Source: Acidobacteriota bacterium (GTDB lineage Bacteria > Acidobacteriota > Terriglobia > Terriglobales > Acidobacteriaceae). Taken from it: a stretch of 64,000 nucleotides of DNA. The stretch is taken from positions 26,486 through 90,485 of the forward strand of contig QIAB01000032.1 in the NCBI GenBank assembly GCA_003225455.1, written 5' to 3'. How positions within the stretch are numbered: position 1 is the first letter of the stretch; every line of letters begins with the position of its first letter. Position numbers and translations under genes: made by a program. The notes beneath the pieces are model-generated. The model was not told the DNA's origin. It did not search any database and was given only the letters and a program-made list of their open reading frames with translations. This document shows positions 36,898 through 44,681 of this stretch, piece by piece.

Positions 36898-37206
36898 CTA
36901 TCCGCCAGCAATCGCGCCGATAATGATGAACGGCTCCTTCCCTGAGGCGACAGCATCCGGCAGGGGCGCGTCGGGCGGTTCGTGGGAGAGGTCTTCTTCG
37001 CAGGCGAAGAATCGGAGGAAGGGGCGGCGCTGTTGGGTGTCGTGCTCGCGGATGGCGCCCCGCAGCATGGGATAGCGGGCCTCGAGGGCGTCCAGCACCG
37101 ATCGCTGCGTGGCCGGGCCTGGTTTCAGATCGGTGACTTCGAGCGTCACCTCGCTGCCGACGTGAGCCAGGTTTCGGAGATGGAAGGGGAGGATGATGCG
37201 GATCAT
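36898..37206 (-). CDS. MoaD/ThiS-like ubiquitin-fold protein
   Basis: 102 residues ending in GAIAGG; the C-terminal diglycine is the residue pair adenylated and thiocarboxylated in MoaD/ThiS sulfur carriers. The N-terminus ([19 protein letters not shown]) fits the first beta-hairpin. It is longer than molybdopterin MoaD and no moa gene is nearby, so a different sulfur-carrier role or none is possible. A truncated second copy of its first 30 or so codons lies at 38922-39056. Confidence 0.82.
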   Translation of the reverse strand: MIRIILPFHLRNLAHVGSEVTLEVTDLKPGPATQRSVLDALEARYPMLRGAIREHDTQQRRPFLRFFACEEDLSHEPPDAPLPDAVASGKEPFIIIGAIAGG

Positions 37207-37230
37207 GACGTACTCTATTTTACTTTCAAC

Positions 37231-37791
37231 CTAGAGTTCGGCAAGGCGCAGCGCTGCATTCCATTCTTTCGTCAGTTCCAGCTGGCTAATCCATTTTTCC
37301 AAATAAAGGCGGTCCAGCGAATCGCGCCGGATTTTCATGATTCCCACCGCATCCTCAATCTGCCGCTGCGAGTGCGCCAGTTTGGCCCATTCGAGCTTGG
37401 CAAGCACCACATCTTCCGCACTCGCGACAAAAAGAGACACCTCTTGCACGTGCGCCTTTTGACGGCGTCCGAACTCTTCCTGGCTGAACGCGCGGCTCTT
37501 GCGGATGATCAGATCAATCTTCCAACCAGATTCAAGATCGATCACGTTGAATGTGGATTCCCGCTTTAATGCTTCCAGCGCCGGCTCCAAATCCGCATAA
37601 TATTCCTCGCTTGGCAGGCTTCCTACGAATGTTCGCAACTGCGCGGGAGTCGCCGCGATAACCAAATCAATATCCTGGGTGGAACGCGGAGAACCGTGGT
37701 AGGCGCTGGCAAACGACCCGGTGAGCATGTAAGCCACCCCGGCTTGGTCGAGTGCCGTAGTGATCTTCTGTAACACTCGCTGGAAGCTCAT
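37231..37791 (-). CDS. Nucleotidyltransferase-fold protein (MNT/AbiEii-like)
   Basis: 186 residues. The nucleotidyltransferase motif is clear: GS at 25-26 in MLTGSFASAYHG, the paired aspartates D40 and D42 (STQDIDLVI) and a later KIDLII third carboxylate. Such domains transfer AMP or other nucleotides and are common in type-IV or MNT-type toxin-antitoxin pairs and in antibiotic modification. ATG 37791 overlaps the stop of the small upstream gene by 4 nt (ATGA). I infer a two-gene functional unit; which partner, if either, is toxic is unknown. Confidence 0.8.
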   Translation of the reverse strand: MSFQRVLQKITTALDQAGVAYMLTGSFASAYHGSPRSTQDIDLVIAATPAQLRTFVGSLPSEEYYADLEPALEALKRESTFNVIDLESGWKIDLIIRKSRAFSQEEFGRRQKAHVQEVSLFVASAEDVVLAKLEWAKLAHSQRQIEDAVGIMKIRRDSLDRLYLEKWISQLELTKEWNAALRLAEL

Positions 37792-38015
37792 TGCAAGTCG
37801 GGCAGGGGCGCAAGAAAAAATGCCAATCGCAGCAGTTCTCGGGCAATCTGCGTTTCGGGCCACTCGGGGTGGTCCCGGCGAATTCGCTCCCGGCTCAGCT
37901 CGCGTGCGAATAGGCTCATTTCGAAAGCGAGAAGGAGCCGCTGCTCTCCGGACATGGATCGTTGAATTTCGAGTTGGACCGCTTGCGCCGCGGGAGTTGT
38001 ATCGGTAACGGGCAC
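37788..38015 (-). CDS. Small helical protein coupled to the nucleotidyltransferase
   Basis: 75 residues, probably all helical: a variable start, then EQRLLLAFEMSLFARELSRE and RIRRDHPEWPETQIARELL, a pattern of amphipathic helices. It starts at GTG 38015 and overlaps the nucleotidyltransferase start (ATGA). The size, coupling and upstream position are those of an antitoxin or partner subunit. No named domain is recognised. Confidence 0.7.
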   Translation of the reverse strand: MPVTDTTPAAQAVQLEIQRSMSGEQRLLLAFEMSLFARELSRERIRRDHPEWPETQIARELLRLAFFLAPLPDLQ

Positions 38016-38158
38016 GGAAAAATGGTACCACGCGTTGCTATTAGATTCGTCCGCCGGCGTGCGGAGCGTTCGGAGGGAAGGGGAGAGCGCTGCGAATCAT
38101 GTAAGACGCCATGATGTGGAAGATAGTTCAGTCAGGACTTAACCGCGAAGGGTGACAG

Positions 38159-38255
38159 AATGCAGCCCAACGGTCCTTCGACTTCGCTCTGTATAAACTC
38201 CAGCCCGGGGGTTAGCGTCGGGAATATATAAAACGACCCGCAGGGCCGAAAGATT
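38159..38255 (-). repeat. Intergenic repeat R1, copy a
   Basis: Contains GCAGCCC, a GGGGGTTAGCGTCGGGAATAT segment split over two arms, and CCCGCAGGGCCGAAAG. The same order of words recurs at 39129-39195, and reverse-complemented at 43507-43555 and 43697-43760. It lies just past the 3' end of the vapC gene. The strand assignment is arbitrary. Confidence 0.6.
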
Positions 38256-38260
38256 AACCG

Positions 38261-38671
38261 TCACCGAAACGGATTCCGAATCGTTAGTTGCCGATTGATT
38301 ATCTGCCCGTCCTGCAAATCTTCGGAATAAAGCGTTTTAGACCCAGCCTCCAGTGCGGCCGAAGCGACCAGCGCATCGTAGATGCTATATCCATACTTTT
38401 CTGCAATGGCCAGAGCCGCTTTGTGCGTATCGAGGGAGATTGGAACAGGGTCGGGGCACAGAATGCAAATCAGATCCAGGAACTCTGTGATTTCTTTCCA
38501 GGACATCTTGAGCTTGCGTCGAGCCACCGCGGCAAATTCGTTCAATGATTGAACGCTTACAATGCCGCCGCTTGCGAGCAGCGCCTCCGCTTTGGACGCG
38601 CGGGGATCGTTCTTCGCCACCGCGTAGATCAACACGTTTGTATCGAGGAAATCTTTATTCTTAGCGGGCAT
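38261..38671 (-). CDS. vapC: PIN-domain toxin, VapC-like
   Basis: 136 residues with a PIN nuclease fold. The first acidic residue is in FLDTNVLIYA (Asp9), Glu48 lies in SLNEFAAVARRK and the C-terminal acidic pair is near IYDALVASAALEAGSKTLYSED (read as two blocks). VapC toxins cut tRNA or rRNA. ATG 38671 overlaps the end of the AbrB-type antitoxin gene by 11 nt, the usual coupled arrangement. An upstream in-frame extension is rejected because it runs through the antitoxin gene. Confidence 0.9.
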   Translation of the reverse strand: MPAKNKDFLDTNVLIYAVAKNDPRASKAEALLASGGIVSVQSLNEFAAVARRKLKMSWKEITEFLDLICILCPDPVPISLDTHKAALAIAEKYGYSIYDALVASAALEAGSKTLYSEDLQDGQIINRQLTIRNPFR

Positions 38672-38891
38672 TCGCCTCTGCCCGGTCGAATACAAACCCA
38701 GCCGGCAAGGGACGACGCAGCCGGCGTAAGCGGTCGAGGGCGCGCTGGCGGGCGGGATCGCGGCGCACTTCAAATTCCCGCGTGCTGGCGATCCTAATTT
38801 CGATTTGGTCGCCCTCTTTTAATTTGAGCGCCTCCACAACCTCCGATGGCAGCCGCACCGCCAGGCTGTTACCCCACTTTGAGACCTGCAT
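38661..38891 (-). CDS. vapB: AbrB/MazE-type antitoxin, VapB-like
   Basis: 76 residues. The N-terminal swapped-hairpin DNA-binding domain is plain (VSKWGNSLAVRLPSEVVEA, then LKLKEGDQIEIRI). The C-terminal 30 residues are Arg-rich and would wrap the PIN toxin. It precedes and overlaps vapC, so transcription and translation are coupled; autoregulation through the AbrB domain is typical of the family. Confidence 0.92.
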   Translation of the reverse strand: MQVSKWGNSLAVRLPSEVVEALKLKEGDQIEIRIASTREFEVRRDPARQRALDRLRRLRRPLPAGFVFDRAEANAR

Positions 38892-38921
38892 AATGCCCCC
38901 GATCCCAATTGATCTACATTG

Positions 38922-39056
38922 TTATTGTATATCTTTCAGCTCATGGAAGGCAATGCCCGCGAACAGCCTGGTTTCCAGATCGACGACTTCGAGCGTCACG
39001 TCGCTGCCGAGGCGCGCCAGGTTTCGGAGGTGGGAGGGGAAGATGACGCGGATCAT
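38922..39056 (-). pseudogene. Truncated second copy of the MoaD-like gene
   Basis: Reading from ATG 39056 the first 30 codons match the N-terminal region of the MoaD-like gene at 37206 (MIRVIFPSHLRNLARLGSD against [19 protein letters not shown]). After about residue 32 similarity stops and the frame ends at 38922 after 44 residues. The ubiquitin-fold core and diglycine are lost. It lies immediately upstream of the vapB start, so the TA module may have replaced the rest of the gene. Confidence 0.75.
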
Positions 39057-39128
39057 TGTGGATAACGGAAATCTCTTTGTCGTGCAGAACATTCCCGCAC
39101 AGACATCATAGCCGCAATGGGCGAATGA

Positions 39129-39195
39129 GTGCAGCCCAGCGGCGTAAGCCCTGGGTTAGCATTAGGAAATATCAAAGCCCCGCAGGGGCGAAAAA
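39129..39195 (-). repeat. Intergenic repeat R1, copy b
   Basis: GTGCAGCCCAGCGG, CCCTGGGTTAGC, then GGAAATATCAAAGCCCC and GCAGGGGCGAAA. The GCCCCGCAGGGGC core is a 5-bp stem with a 3-nt loop. The copy abuts the stop codon of the FRG gene and may act as its terminator. It marks one edge of the FRG/HEPN/TauD cassette. Confidence 0.65.
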
Positions 39196-40287
39196 TCATG
39201 CGGCTGGACCCTTTAGAGTGTCAGGTGCCTTTGATGAACCTCCCGCGTTCGCGTTTTCCTCTACTGATACAGGTTCGGCTCGAACTAGGCGCCACTTAAC
39301 CTTTACGTTCGACAGCATCTTCTTCCGCCATTCAAAGTCCGCGAGAAGAGCGGAAACGCGTTCTTCCGTTAGAAGCCTTCGGTAATCGACCATAGTTATC
39401 GTTTGCGACAATTGCTGTCTTATTTCACCAATCTGATCCGGACGAATGCCTAATGGGTCACTAGCGAAAGATTCGATTGCGCGGTCGATAAGAATAGTTG
39501 GAATTTCATGGCAACCCATAATTTCATCGGCAACCTCAGCCAACGGATCGAAGGGAAACAATGCTCTGCCGCCATCAAATTTGGAAAGAAAGTGCTCCCC
39601 GACCGATCTCTGCTGATTGAATTGCATCATCATGACGCCTGGCCAGCCGTCAAATGAATGGATAATCGGGAGCTCTGCGGTCCACGCACATTGTTCGCTC
39701 GGCCTTGGCAATAGCTGTGGTCCAAGAGGTTCGTACCTACCGAACGGATTCTCAAGACCCTTTAGCTCCACGCGATAGATAATCCCGACGCCTTCTTCTA
39801 GCGGCTCCCAACCATTGCGAGTTTCGTGGCAAGTCGCAAAAAATGCGCCTACGTTAAAATCGTCCGTTAAATCAAGGTAGCCTGTCGGAATTCCGTAGTG
39901 TTGCGCAAGAGCAATCCGATCAAGTTTAAGTTTCTGTGAGTCGGCGTGAGATGTTATCGGATGATAGTCTAGTTCGCGTGCGAACCACCACGATTGTGCC
40001 AGCCTAAGAATAACTTTTGCCTGGTCCCGAGTGGATCTTTCCCATAAGGCACCACCAGTATTAGTAGCAAGCCCACGCACAATCGAGGGCAACATGGGTT
40101 GGTATCGTTTGTTTTGGCCTCTGAAAAGTTCTGAAACAAAAGGAATCGCCCCCCAGTAGTCTCCGTCTGAGTATCCGTACCAGACCTGTTCACGCGCTGC
40201 TCGATGATTTTCAAAGTTGGGTGAAATCTCGAGGAGTGCACTCGCATTGAAAATTCGGACTTCTGGCTGGGTGGGCTCATCAGGCAT
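39196..40287 (-). CDS. FRG-domain protein
   Basis: 363 residues. The FRG domain is shown by ELFRGQNKRYQPMLPS (53-68) and the second block LAQHYGIPTGYLDLTDD (127-142), the two most conserved parts of this family. FRG proteins occur in phages, prophages and defence islands; their biochemical activity is unproven. ATG 40287 has GAGGT seven nt upstream. The gene has visibly lower G+C than flanking genes (27 of 60 at 39841-39900). It is the last gene of a minus-strand cassette with a HEPN-zinc-ribbon protein and a TauD-like oxygenase. Confidence 0.85.
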   Translation of the reverse strand: MPDEPTQPEVRIFNASALLEISPNFENHRAAREQVWYGYSDGDYWGAIPFVSELFRGQNKRYQPMLPSIVRGLATNTGGALWERSTRDQAKVILRLAQSWWFARELDYHPITSHADSQKLKLDRIALAQHYGIPTGYLDLTDDFNVGAFFATCHETRNGWEPLEEGVGIIYRVELKGLENPFGRYEPLGPQLLPRPSEQCAWTAELPIIHSFDGWPGVMMMQFNQQRSVGEHFLSKFDGGRALFPFDPLAEVADEIMGCHEIPTILIDRAIESFASDPLGIRPDQIGEIRQQLSQTITMVDYRRLLTEERVSALLADFEWRKKMLSNVKVKWRLVRAEPVSVEENANAGGSSKAPDTLKGPAA

Positions 40288-40507
40288 AAATATTACCTCG
40301 ACGGTAGAATTACCTGTGAAACCGTGGAACTTTGGCTCGTTTGGTCGAACAGTATACCAGAAGCCGGGCGGCCTTTGGATCTTGTTCTGTCATCCCTACT
40401 GGATTCACTCGTCTCGAAACTTACGGGGGCTTACGATTGGGCTGTAATGTCCCATCGCTCAAGGCCGTGCCATAACGGGCCGTTCGCGCTACATCGTTAA
40501 CCTGCAG

Positions 40508-41473
40508 TCAGTACTCATTGAAGTCATCTTCAAAGGGCGGTTCGGCTCCTTCCGCTCTAGCCTCTTCGAGTTCCTCATCAGTGTGGAGTCCAAAGAATTC
40601 AGCTACCGAAAACCGGGAGCTCGCTGTAAACGCATCACCGAGTCCACACGCGGTCAGTTTAGACAAACCTGAGATTCGCAGATTGCATGCGATGCATTCA
40701 AAGGAAGATGGCAGCATTCTCTGCTTCTGGACAACTACTTCGTCACCAACCTCCGTTGAAACATCACCATGACTAGATCCATGAATCAGCGATGGACTAC
40801 TGCATGCAGGGCATTTTGTGCGATGGCCTGCATGTCGGCTCGCCCAAGAGATCGCTTGGGCGAGCGACGCTTCCTTCTCTGCTGGGCCTTTGTTTTCCCA
40901 AACCTTCTTGTGTTTTTCGATATCCTGCTCTACTGCCTTTGCGGCCGTATCTTGGAGAGAAGCTACGAGATCCTCGGCGGCCTTTGAATTGTCGAATAGA
41001 TCACCGAGCGCTTTGCCCATGGATTCGAGTAGCACTTTGCAGCTCGCGTAGTACTGAGGAAGCCACGAGGATGTGCCAAGCCCGGCAAACGCTTCTTCAC
41101 CAGTATGAAGCTCGGCGTTTCGACGCACGGAGTGCTTTATGCATGACTCAAAGAGCTCGTTAGTGAAGCCCGGTACGATTTCCTTCAAAATCGACATTAC
41201 TTCGTTGGTAGCCACTGAAACAGGCGTAAATCCCAACGAGGTCGGCGGACGACCTAGGGCGTGATGGACGTTACGCCAATCCTTGCGGCTCGCTAACAGT
41301 GTTGGGGAAATGTGGGAGAGCGAAGCCCGGGCAATCAATTCTAGGCTCAGGCTCGCCCAGAGGCCAAACTGCCAATCGTCGGCGGTATATCGCTCCATTT
41401 CTTCGACGTAAAGAAGAGCTTTGCTAAAGAGGGCCTCCGAGGACCACGCGTGCTGGGTCGGTTTAGCAGTCAC
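40508..41473 (-). CDS. HEPN-like RNase domain with C-terminal zinc ribbon
   Basis: 321 residues from GTG 41473. The N-terminal half is helical with a LWASLSLELIARASL helix and contains the motif R-N-A-E-L-H (118-123), exactly the RNxxxH form of the HEPN ribonuclease active site. The C-terminal part has a zinc ribbon: CPAC (221-224) and CIAC (260-263). The tail is very acidic. HEPN nucleases are common effectors in toxin-antitoxin and phage-defence systems. The start overlaps the TauD gene end by 11 nt and has GAGGTG four nt upstream; GTG 41497 is an alternative. The family is otherwise not recognised. Confidence 0.65.
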   Translation of the reverse strand: MTAKPTQHAWSSEALFSKALLYVEEMERYTADDWQFGLWASLSLELIARASLSHISPTLLASRKDWRNVHHALGRPPTSLGFTPVSVATNEVMSILKEIVPGFTNELFESCIKHSVRRNAELHTGEEAFAGLGTSSWLPQYYASCKVLLESMGKALGDLFDNSKAAEDLVASLQDTAAKAVEQDIEKHKKVWENKGPAEKEASLAQAISWASRHAGHRTKCPACSSPSLIHGSSHGDVSTEVGDEVVVQKQRMLPSSFECIACNLRISGLSKLTACGLGDAFTASSRFSVAEFFGLHTDEELEEARAEGAEPPFEDDFNEY

Positions 41474-42167
41474 TGAACACCTCAGATAAATAGACACGCT
41501 CGATGTGCCGAGTTATGCCCCGAGCAGGAACTTGGCTTCGTCCATGAAGTATCCGCCAGTTATCGATAAGGAGTATATCTCCTGGTTCTTGGAGCTGTAT
41601 CCTGATCATTGCCTCCTTCCATGCAGAGTCAGACATTGCACGCTTAAGGGCCAACGCGTGCCTGTTGAGGGGCTCAAGGAAAATCGGATCCCAACGAAAT
41701 ATCTGCTTGTCGCAATGAGAAGACATTGCACGAACCAAACCCGAGCTCCCATAGCGGCGCTTTCGGGCTCTGAGCACGGCCTTCTGCAGTACAGCCGCCC
41801 CGACTACACCGACTACGTCCGCGCAAGAGAGTAAATTGGTGAAAACATCTTCCGTTCCGACCAGACATCGCAGAAGAAGGTAATGAGGCGGGAGTATCCA
41901 ATGAGCGAGGTCTGTGTGGAGCGGAAAGAGATCAACGCCATAGTTCCCACTGTATTGATTCTTCCCAACCTCACTTATCTCTCGCGGTCTCAAAGACTGT
42001 ACAGTGGGGATTCCACTTGTCGGAAGGATTGTTTCGATATCGACAATTGTGCCTAGACGACGCGCGACCTCAACGGTTGACAAATCGGGCAGATGTATCC
42101 TCTGGACAACAAAACCGTCCCGTTGCACAGTCGCGAGAATGTTATGCTCGAGAGCAATCACGACCAC
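41463..42167 (-). CDS. TauD/TfdA-like Fe(II)/2-oxoglutarate oxygenase
   Basis: 234 residues. The iron triad is visible: His84 and Asp86 in PLHTDLAHW and His208 in DNWRILHGRS, followed by Arg220, placed to bind 2-oxoglutarate. The N-terminus resembles the cofactor-side fold of TauD-like enzymes. The substrate is unknown. GTG 42167 immediately follows the stop of the BNR-repeat gene (TGAGTG), so initiation could be coupled to it. It is shorter than classical TauD (about 280 residues). G+C is 27 of 60 at 41941-42000, below the neighbours. Confidence 0.8.
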   Translation of the reverse strand: MVVIALEHNILATVQRDGFVVQRIHLPDLSTVEVARRLGTIVDIETILPTSGIPTVQSLRPREISEVGKNQYSGNYGVDLFPLHTDLAHWILPPHYLLLRCLVGTEDVFTNLLSCADVVGVVGAAVLQKAVLRARKRRYGSSGLVRAMSSHCDKQIFRWDPIFLEPLNRHALALKRAMSDSAWKEAMIRIQLQEPGDILLIDNWRILHGRSQVPARGITRHIERVYLSEVFSDC

Positions 42168-43340
42168 TCACCCCAGCGTCTGCACCTCCACACTAAGCAC
42201 GGCCGGCAGATCGCGCACAATCGGATTCCAGCTATCGCCCGCATCGGCGGAGGCGTACACCTGGCCGCCGGTGGTCCCGAAATAAATTCCGCATTTATCT
42301 AAGGAGTCCACGGCCATGGCGTCGCGCAGCACGTTTACGTAGCAGTCTTTTTGCGGCAAGCCTTTCGTCAACGGCTCCCACTCGTTGCCTCCGCTGCGGC
42401 TGCGGAAAACCCGCAGCTTGCCTTCGTGCACGAAGTGTTCGGAGTCGCTCTTGATGGGAACGACATAAATCGTCTCCGGCTCATGCGCATGAACGTCAAT
42501 CGCGAAACCGAAGTCGGTAGGCAGGTTGCCGCTGACTTCTTTCCAGTTGTCGCCGGCATCGTCGGAGCGCAGCACGTCCCAGTGCTTCTGCATGAAGAGC
42601 ACGCCCGGGCGTGACGGATTCATAGCGATGTGGTGAACGCAGTGGCCGATTTCGGCGTTCGGGTCGGGGATGTATTGCGAACGCAGGCCGCGGTTGATCG
42701 GTTTCCACGATTTGCCGCCGTCATCGGTGCGGAATGCGCCTGCGGCCGAGATGGCGATCCAAATCCGCTGCGTATTGCTGGGATCAAGAATAATCGTGTG
42801 CAGGCACAGACCGCCCGCACCCGGCTGCCACTTGGGGCCGGTGCCGTGGCCGCGCAGGCCTGGGAGTTCCTGCCAGTTCTCGCCGCCGTCGGTCGAGCGG
42901 AAGATGGCTGCGTCTTCCACGCCGGCGTATACCGTGTCGGGATCAGTGAGCGACGGCTCCAGATGCCACACCCGCTTGAACTCCCAGGGATGCTGCGTGC
43001 CGTCGTACCACTGATGCGTGGTGAGCGGCGCAGCAGCCGCGTCGTAGGCGAACTTGTTGCTCGCGGACTTGGGAGGACCGGGTTCAGGCGGTTGCCCAGG
43101 GGGAGTTCCGGGCTGATGCCAGGTTTTGCCGCCATCATCGGAGCGCTGGATGATCTGGCCAAACCAATCGCTGGTCTGCGAGGCGTAGATACGATTGGGA
43201 TCAGCAGGCGATCCCTTGAGGTGATACATCTCCCAGCCGGCAAAGTGCGGGCCGCTGACGTCCCATTTTTGGCGCTTGCCGTCTGAAGTTAGGATGAATG
43301 CGCCTTTGTGTGTACCTGCTAGAACGCGAACTGTGGACAT
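42168..43340 (-). CDS. BNR/Asp-box beta-propeller protein (sialidase/VPS10-like)
   Basis: 390 residues with at least five Asp-boxes of the form S-D-G-G-x-T/N/S-W ([40 protein letters not shown]), one per blade of a propeller. These are seen in sialidases, VPS10 domains and photosystem assembly factors; no sialidase active-site Arg triad can be assigned with confidence, so glycosidase activity is doubtful. There is no signal peptide. ATG 43340 has AGGAGGG nine nt upstream, rejecting a 60-residue extension into the repeats. Confidence 0.85.
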   Translation of the reverse strand: MSTVRVLAGTHKGAFILTSDGKRQKWDVSGPHFAGWEMYHLKGSPADPNRIYASQTSDWFGQIIQRSDDGGKTWHQPGTPPGQPPEPGPPKSASNKFAYDAAAAPLTTHQWYDGTQHPWEFKRVWHLEPSLTDPDTVYAGVEDAAIFRSTDGGENWQELPGLRGHGTGPKWQPGAGGLCLHTIILDPSNTQRIWIAISAAGAFRTDDGGKSWKPINRGLRSQYIPDPNAEIGHCVHHIAMNPSRPGVLFMQKHWDVLRSDDAGDNWKEVSGNLPTDFGFAIDVHAHEPETIYVVPIKSDSEHFVHEGKLRVFRSRSGGNEWEPLTKGLPQKDCYVNVLRDAMAVDSLDKCGIYFGTTGGQVYASADAGDSWNPIVRDLPAVLSVEVQTLG

Positions 43341-43506
43341 GGAGTTATTCCCTCCTAAGTTTCGTTGAAATTTGCCTTGTTGCCATATGATCCGTTCGGG
43401 GACGGGCGAGAACTCCTTAAAGCTTCTTCTCGATGCGATCGCCGAACAGCAATACCGACATTTCCTTTTGCTGAAGCTCCTGCGGGACTTCTTCTGTTTT
43501 CTTCTC

Positions 43507-43555
43507 ACCAGGGCTAACACCCCTGGGCTGCAATCGTTCGCCGCTTTGCGGCTTC
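43507..43555 (+). repeat. Intergenic repeat R1, copy c
   Basis: Reverse-complement orientation to copies a and b: ACCAGGGCTAACAC, CCCTGGGCTGCAA, then a CGCCGCTTTGCGGC hairpin. It lies 167 nt upstream of the BNR-repeat gene. Confidence 0.6.
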
Positions 43556-43590
43556 TGGTTTCACTTCACGTTCAATCGTCACATGCGCAC

Positions 43591-43606
43591 TGTGACATCC
43601 GTCACA
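43591..43606. promoter_or_regulatory. CRP/FNR-type operator TGTGA-N6-TCACA
   Basis: TGTGACATCCGTCACA is a perfect dyad matching the consensus of CRP-family regulators. It sits 28 nt before the start codon of an 18-codon frame with a consensus Shine-Dalgarno. The short distance suggests a site overlapping the promoter, as for repression. Confidence 0.6.
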
Positions 43607-43634
43607 TAAGAAGCATTCTTTTCAGGAGGAGTTT

Positions 43635-43691
43635 ATGGCGTTCCTGAAGAAGAATAACGTCGCCTACGACGAACGTTACATTTGGGATTAG
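43635..43691 (+). CDS. 18-codon open frame with strong ribosome-binding site
   Basis: AGGAGGAG lies 4 nt before ATG 43635. The frame encodes MAFLKKNNVAYDERYIWD and stops at TAG 43691, exactly where repeat R1 copy d begins. The peptide has ordinary protein-like composition (charged and aromatic). It could be a real small protein or leader peptide, or the surviving start of a longer gene cut off by the repeat. A CRP-type palindrome precedes it, which argues for regulated expression. Confidence 0.45.
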   Translation: MAFLKKNNVAYDERYIWD

Positions 43692-43696
43692 GTCTC

Positions 43697-43760
43697 TTTC
43701 GCCCCTGCGGGGCTCGCTCACCTCACCCTGGGCTGCAATCTTTCGCCGCCTTGCGGCTCT
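43697..43760 (+). repeat. Intergenic repeat R1, copy d
   Basis: TTTCGCCCCTGCGGGGC, then CCTGGGCTGCAATC, TTTCGCCGCCTTGCGGC: the same modules as the other copies, in the same orientation as copy c. It starts 6 nt after the stop of the 18-codon frame. Confidence 0.65.
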
Positions 43761-43873
43761 CGCCGCGCTCCGCTTCATCTCCTGCTCGAAATGTTCAGCC
43801 GCTAAATCGCACGGCTGAAGCCGATGGCCTTCTACAGGTCGCACACTTATCCCAATCATCCGAGCATTCCCTC

Positions 43874-43879
43874 TACAAT
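43874..43879 (+). promoter_or_regulatory. -10-like TACAAT before the membrane-protein gene
   Basis: The hexamer ends 10 nt before ATG 43890 and no Shine-Dalgarno intervenes, implying a leaderless transcript. Confidence 0.35.
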
Positions 43880-43889
43880 ACTCACCTGC

Positions 43890-44633
43890 ATGGACCATCA
43901 CACCGTCGCCGCTATCAGCATCACGGGCACGTGTCTTGACGTGCTCGGAAGTTTGTATCTTGCATACGATTTGTTGGGCGGCCAGCATGGGCCGCTGCGG
44001 CTGCTGACCCGGGCGGTGACGTACTCGGTGGTCTTCGGAGTCGGATACAGCATTGGTCTCGGTCTTTTCTTTGGACTTACTTCCGGGATTGCCACCGGCA
44101 TCACCCTTGCCCTTGAGTTCAATCGGGCCGCACGTGGCCTGAACCACTATTCGCTGTTCTGGGAGGCGGTATTTTCCGCTATCCGCGGATTGGGCATCGG
44201 CGCTGGACTTTATCGCATGCTTGGGGTGCAGTTCGCCGTCTCCTTTGCCATACTCATCACAGTTGGCCAAGTATTGGCGTATTCGCGCGGTATGCGTCCG
44301 GGCATGGAGTATGTAGCCAATCGCGGTCCGCGCCTCACGCGACGTCAGTTCCGGGGCACTGTTGTGCGCACAGTCGGCTACACGGCGACAGCCCTGATTT
44401 GCAGCGTGCTTGTACATCACATTGACCATGCCTGGTCGTTTGCGCTCCGCGTCGGACTCGTTACGGGAGTTGTTACCGGCGTCGGTGCGACGGTGAATCC
44501 TTATATCGAGTACTACGCCGACAACCTCCCGGAGCGGCGGCTCGGGGCTTTTGGCATCGGACTCATCCTCTGCGGCTTCGCCATGCAATCCTTTCAGTAT
44601 TGGCTCGCGCTGTTCGATGTGCGGCTAACATAG
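43890..44633 (+). CDS. Multi-pass membrane protein, conserved hypothetical
   Basis: 247 residues with about six hydrophobic segments, several rich in Gly (VFGVGYSIGLGLFFGLTSGI; LRVGLVTGVVTGVGATV), suggesting tightly packed helices. A central polar region (RGMRPGMEYVANRGPRLTRRQ) is probably cytoplasmic. No domain is recognised. ATG 43890 was chosen over an extension of 22 residues because the -10 box lies inside that extension. A long frame on the opposite strand is its shadow. Confidence 0.65.
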   Translation: MDHHTVAAISITGTCLDVLGSLYLAYDLLGGQHGPLRLLTRAVTYSVVFGVGYSIGLGLFFGLTSGIATGITLALEFNRAARGLNHYSLFWEAVFSAIRGLGIGAGLYRMLGVQFAVSFAILITVGQVLAYSRGMRPGMEYVANRGPRLTRRQFRGTVVRTVGYTATALICSVLVHHIDHAWSFALRVGLVTGVVTGVGATVNPYIEYYADNLPERRLGAFGIGLILCGFAMQSFQYWLALFDVRLT

Positions 44634-44681
44634 ACTCATCGAGTGCGTCACTGACCTTGCCATTAAGACTTGTGCAAAAGG

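Noticed and set aside
43341-43520. N-terminal extension of the BNR-repeat protein
   Set aside because: It would translate repeat sequence; a consensus AGGAGGG lies just before the ATG at 43340.
43602-44588. 328-residue open frame on the minus strand
   Set aside because: It is antisense to a membrane-protein gene with better composition and a promoter; its product is a charged, low-complexity shadow.
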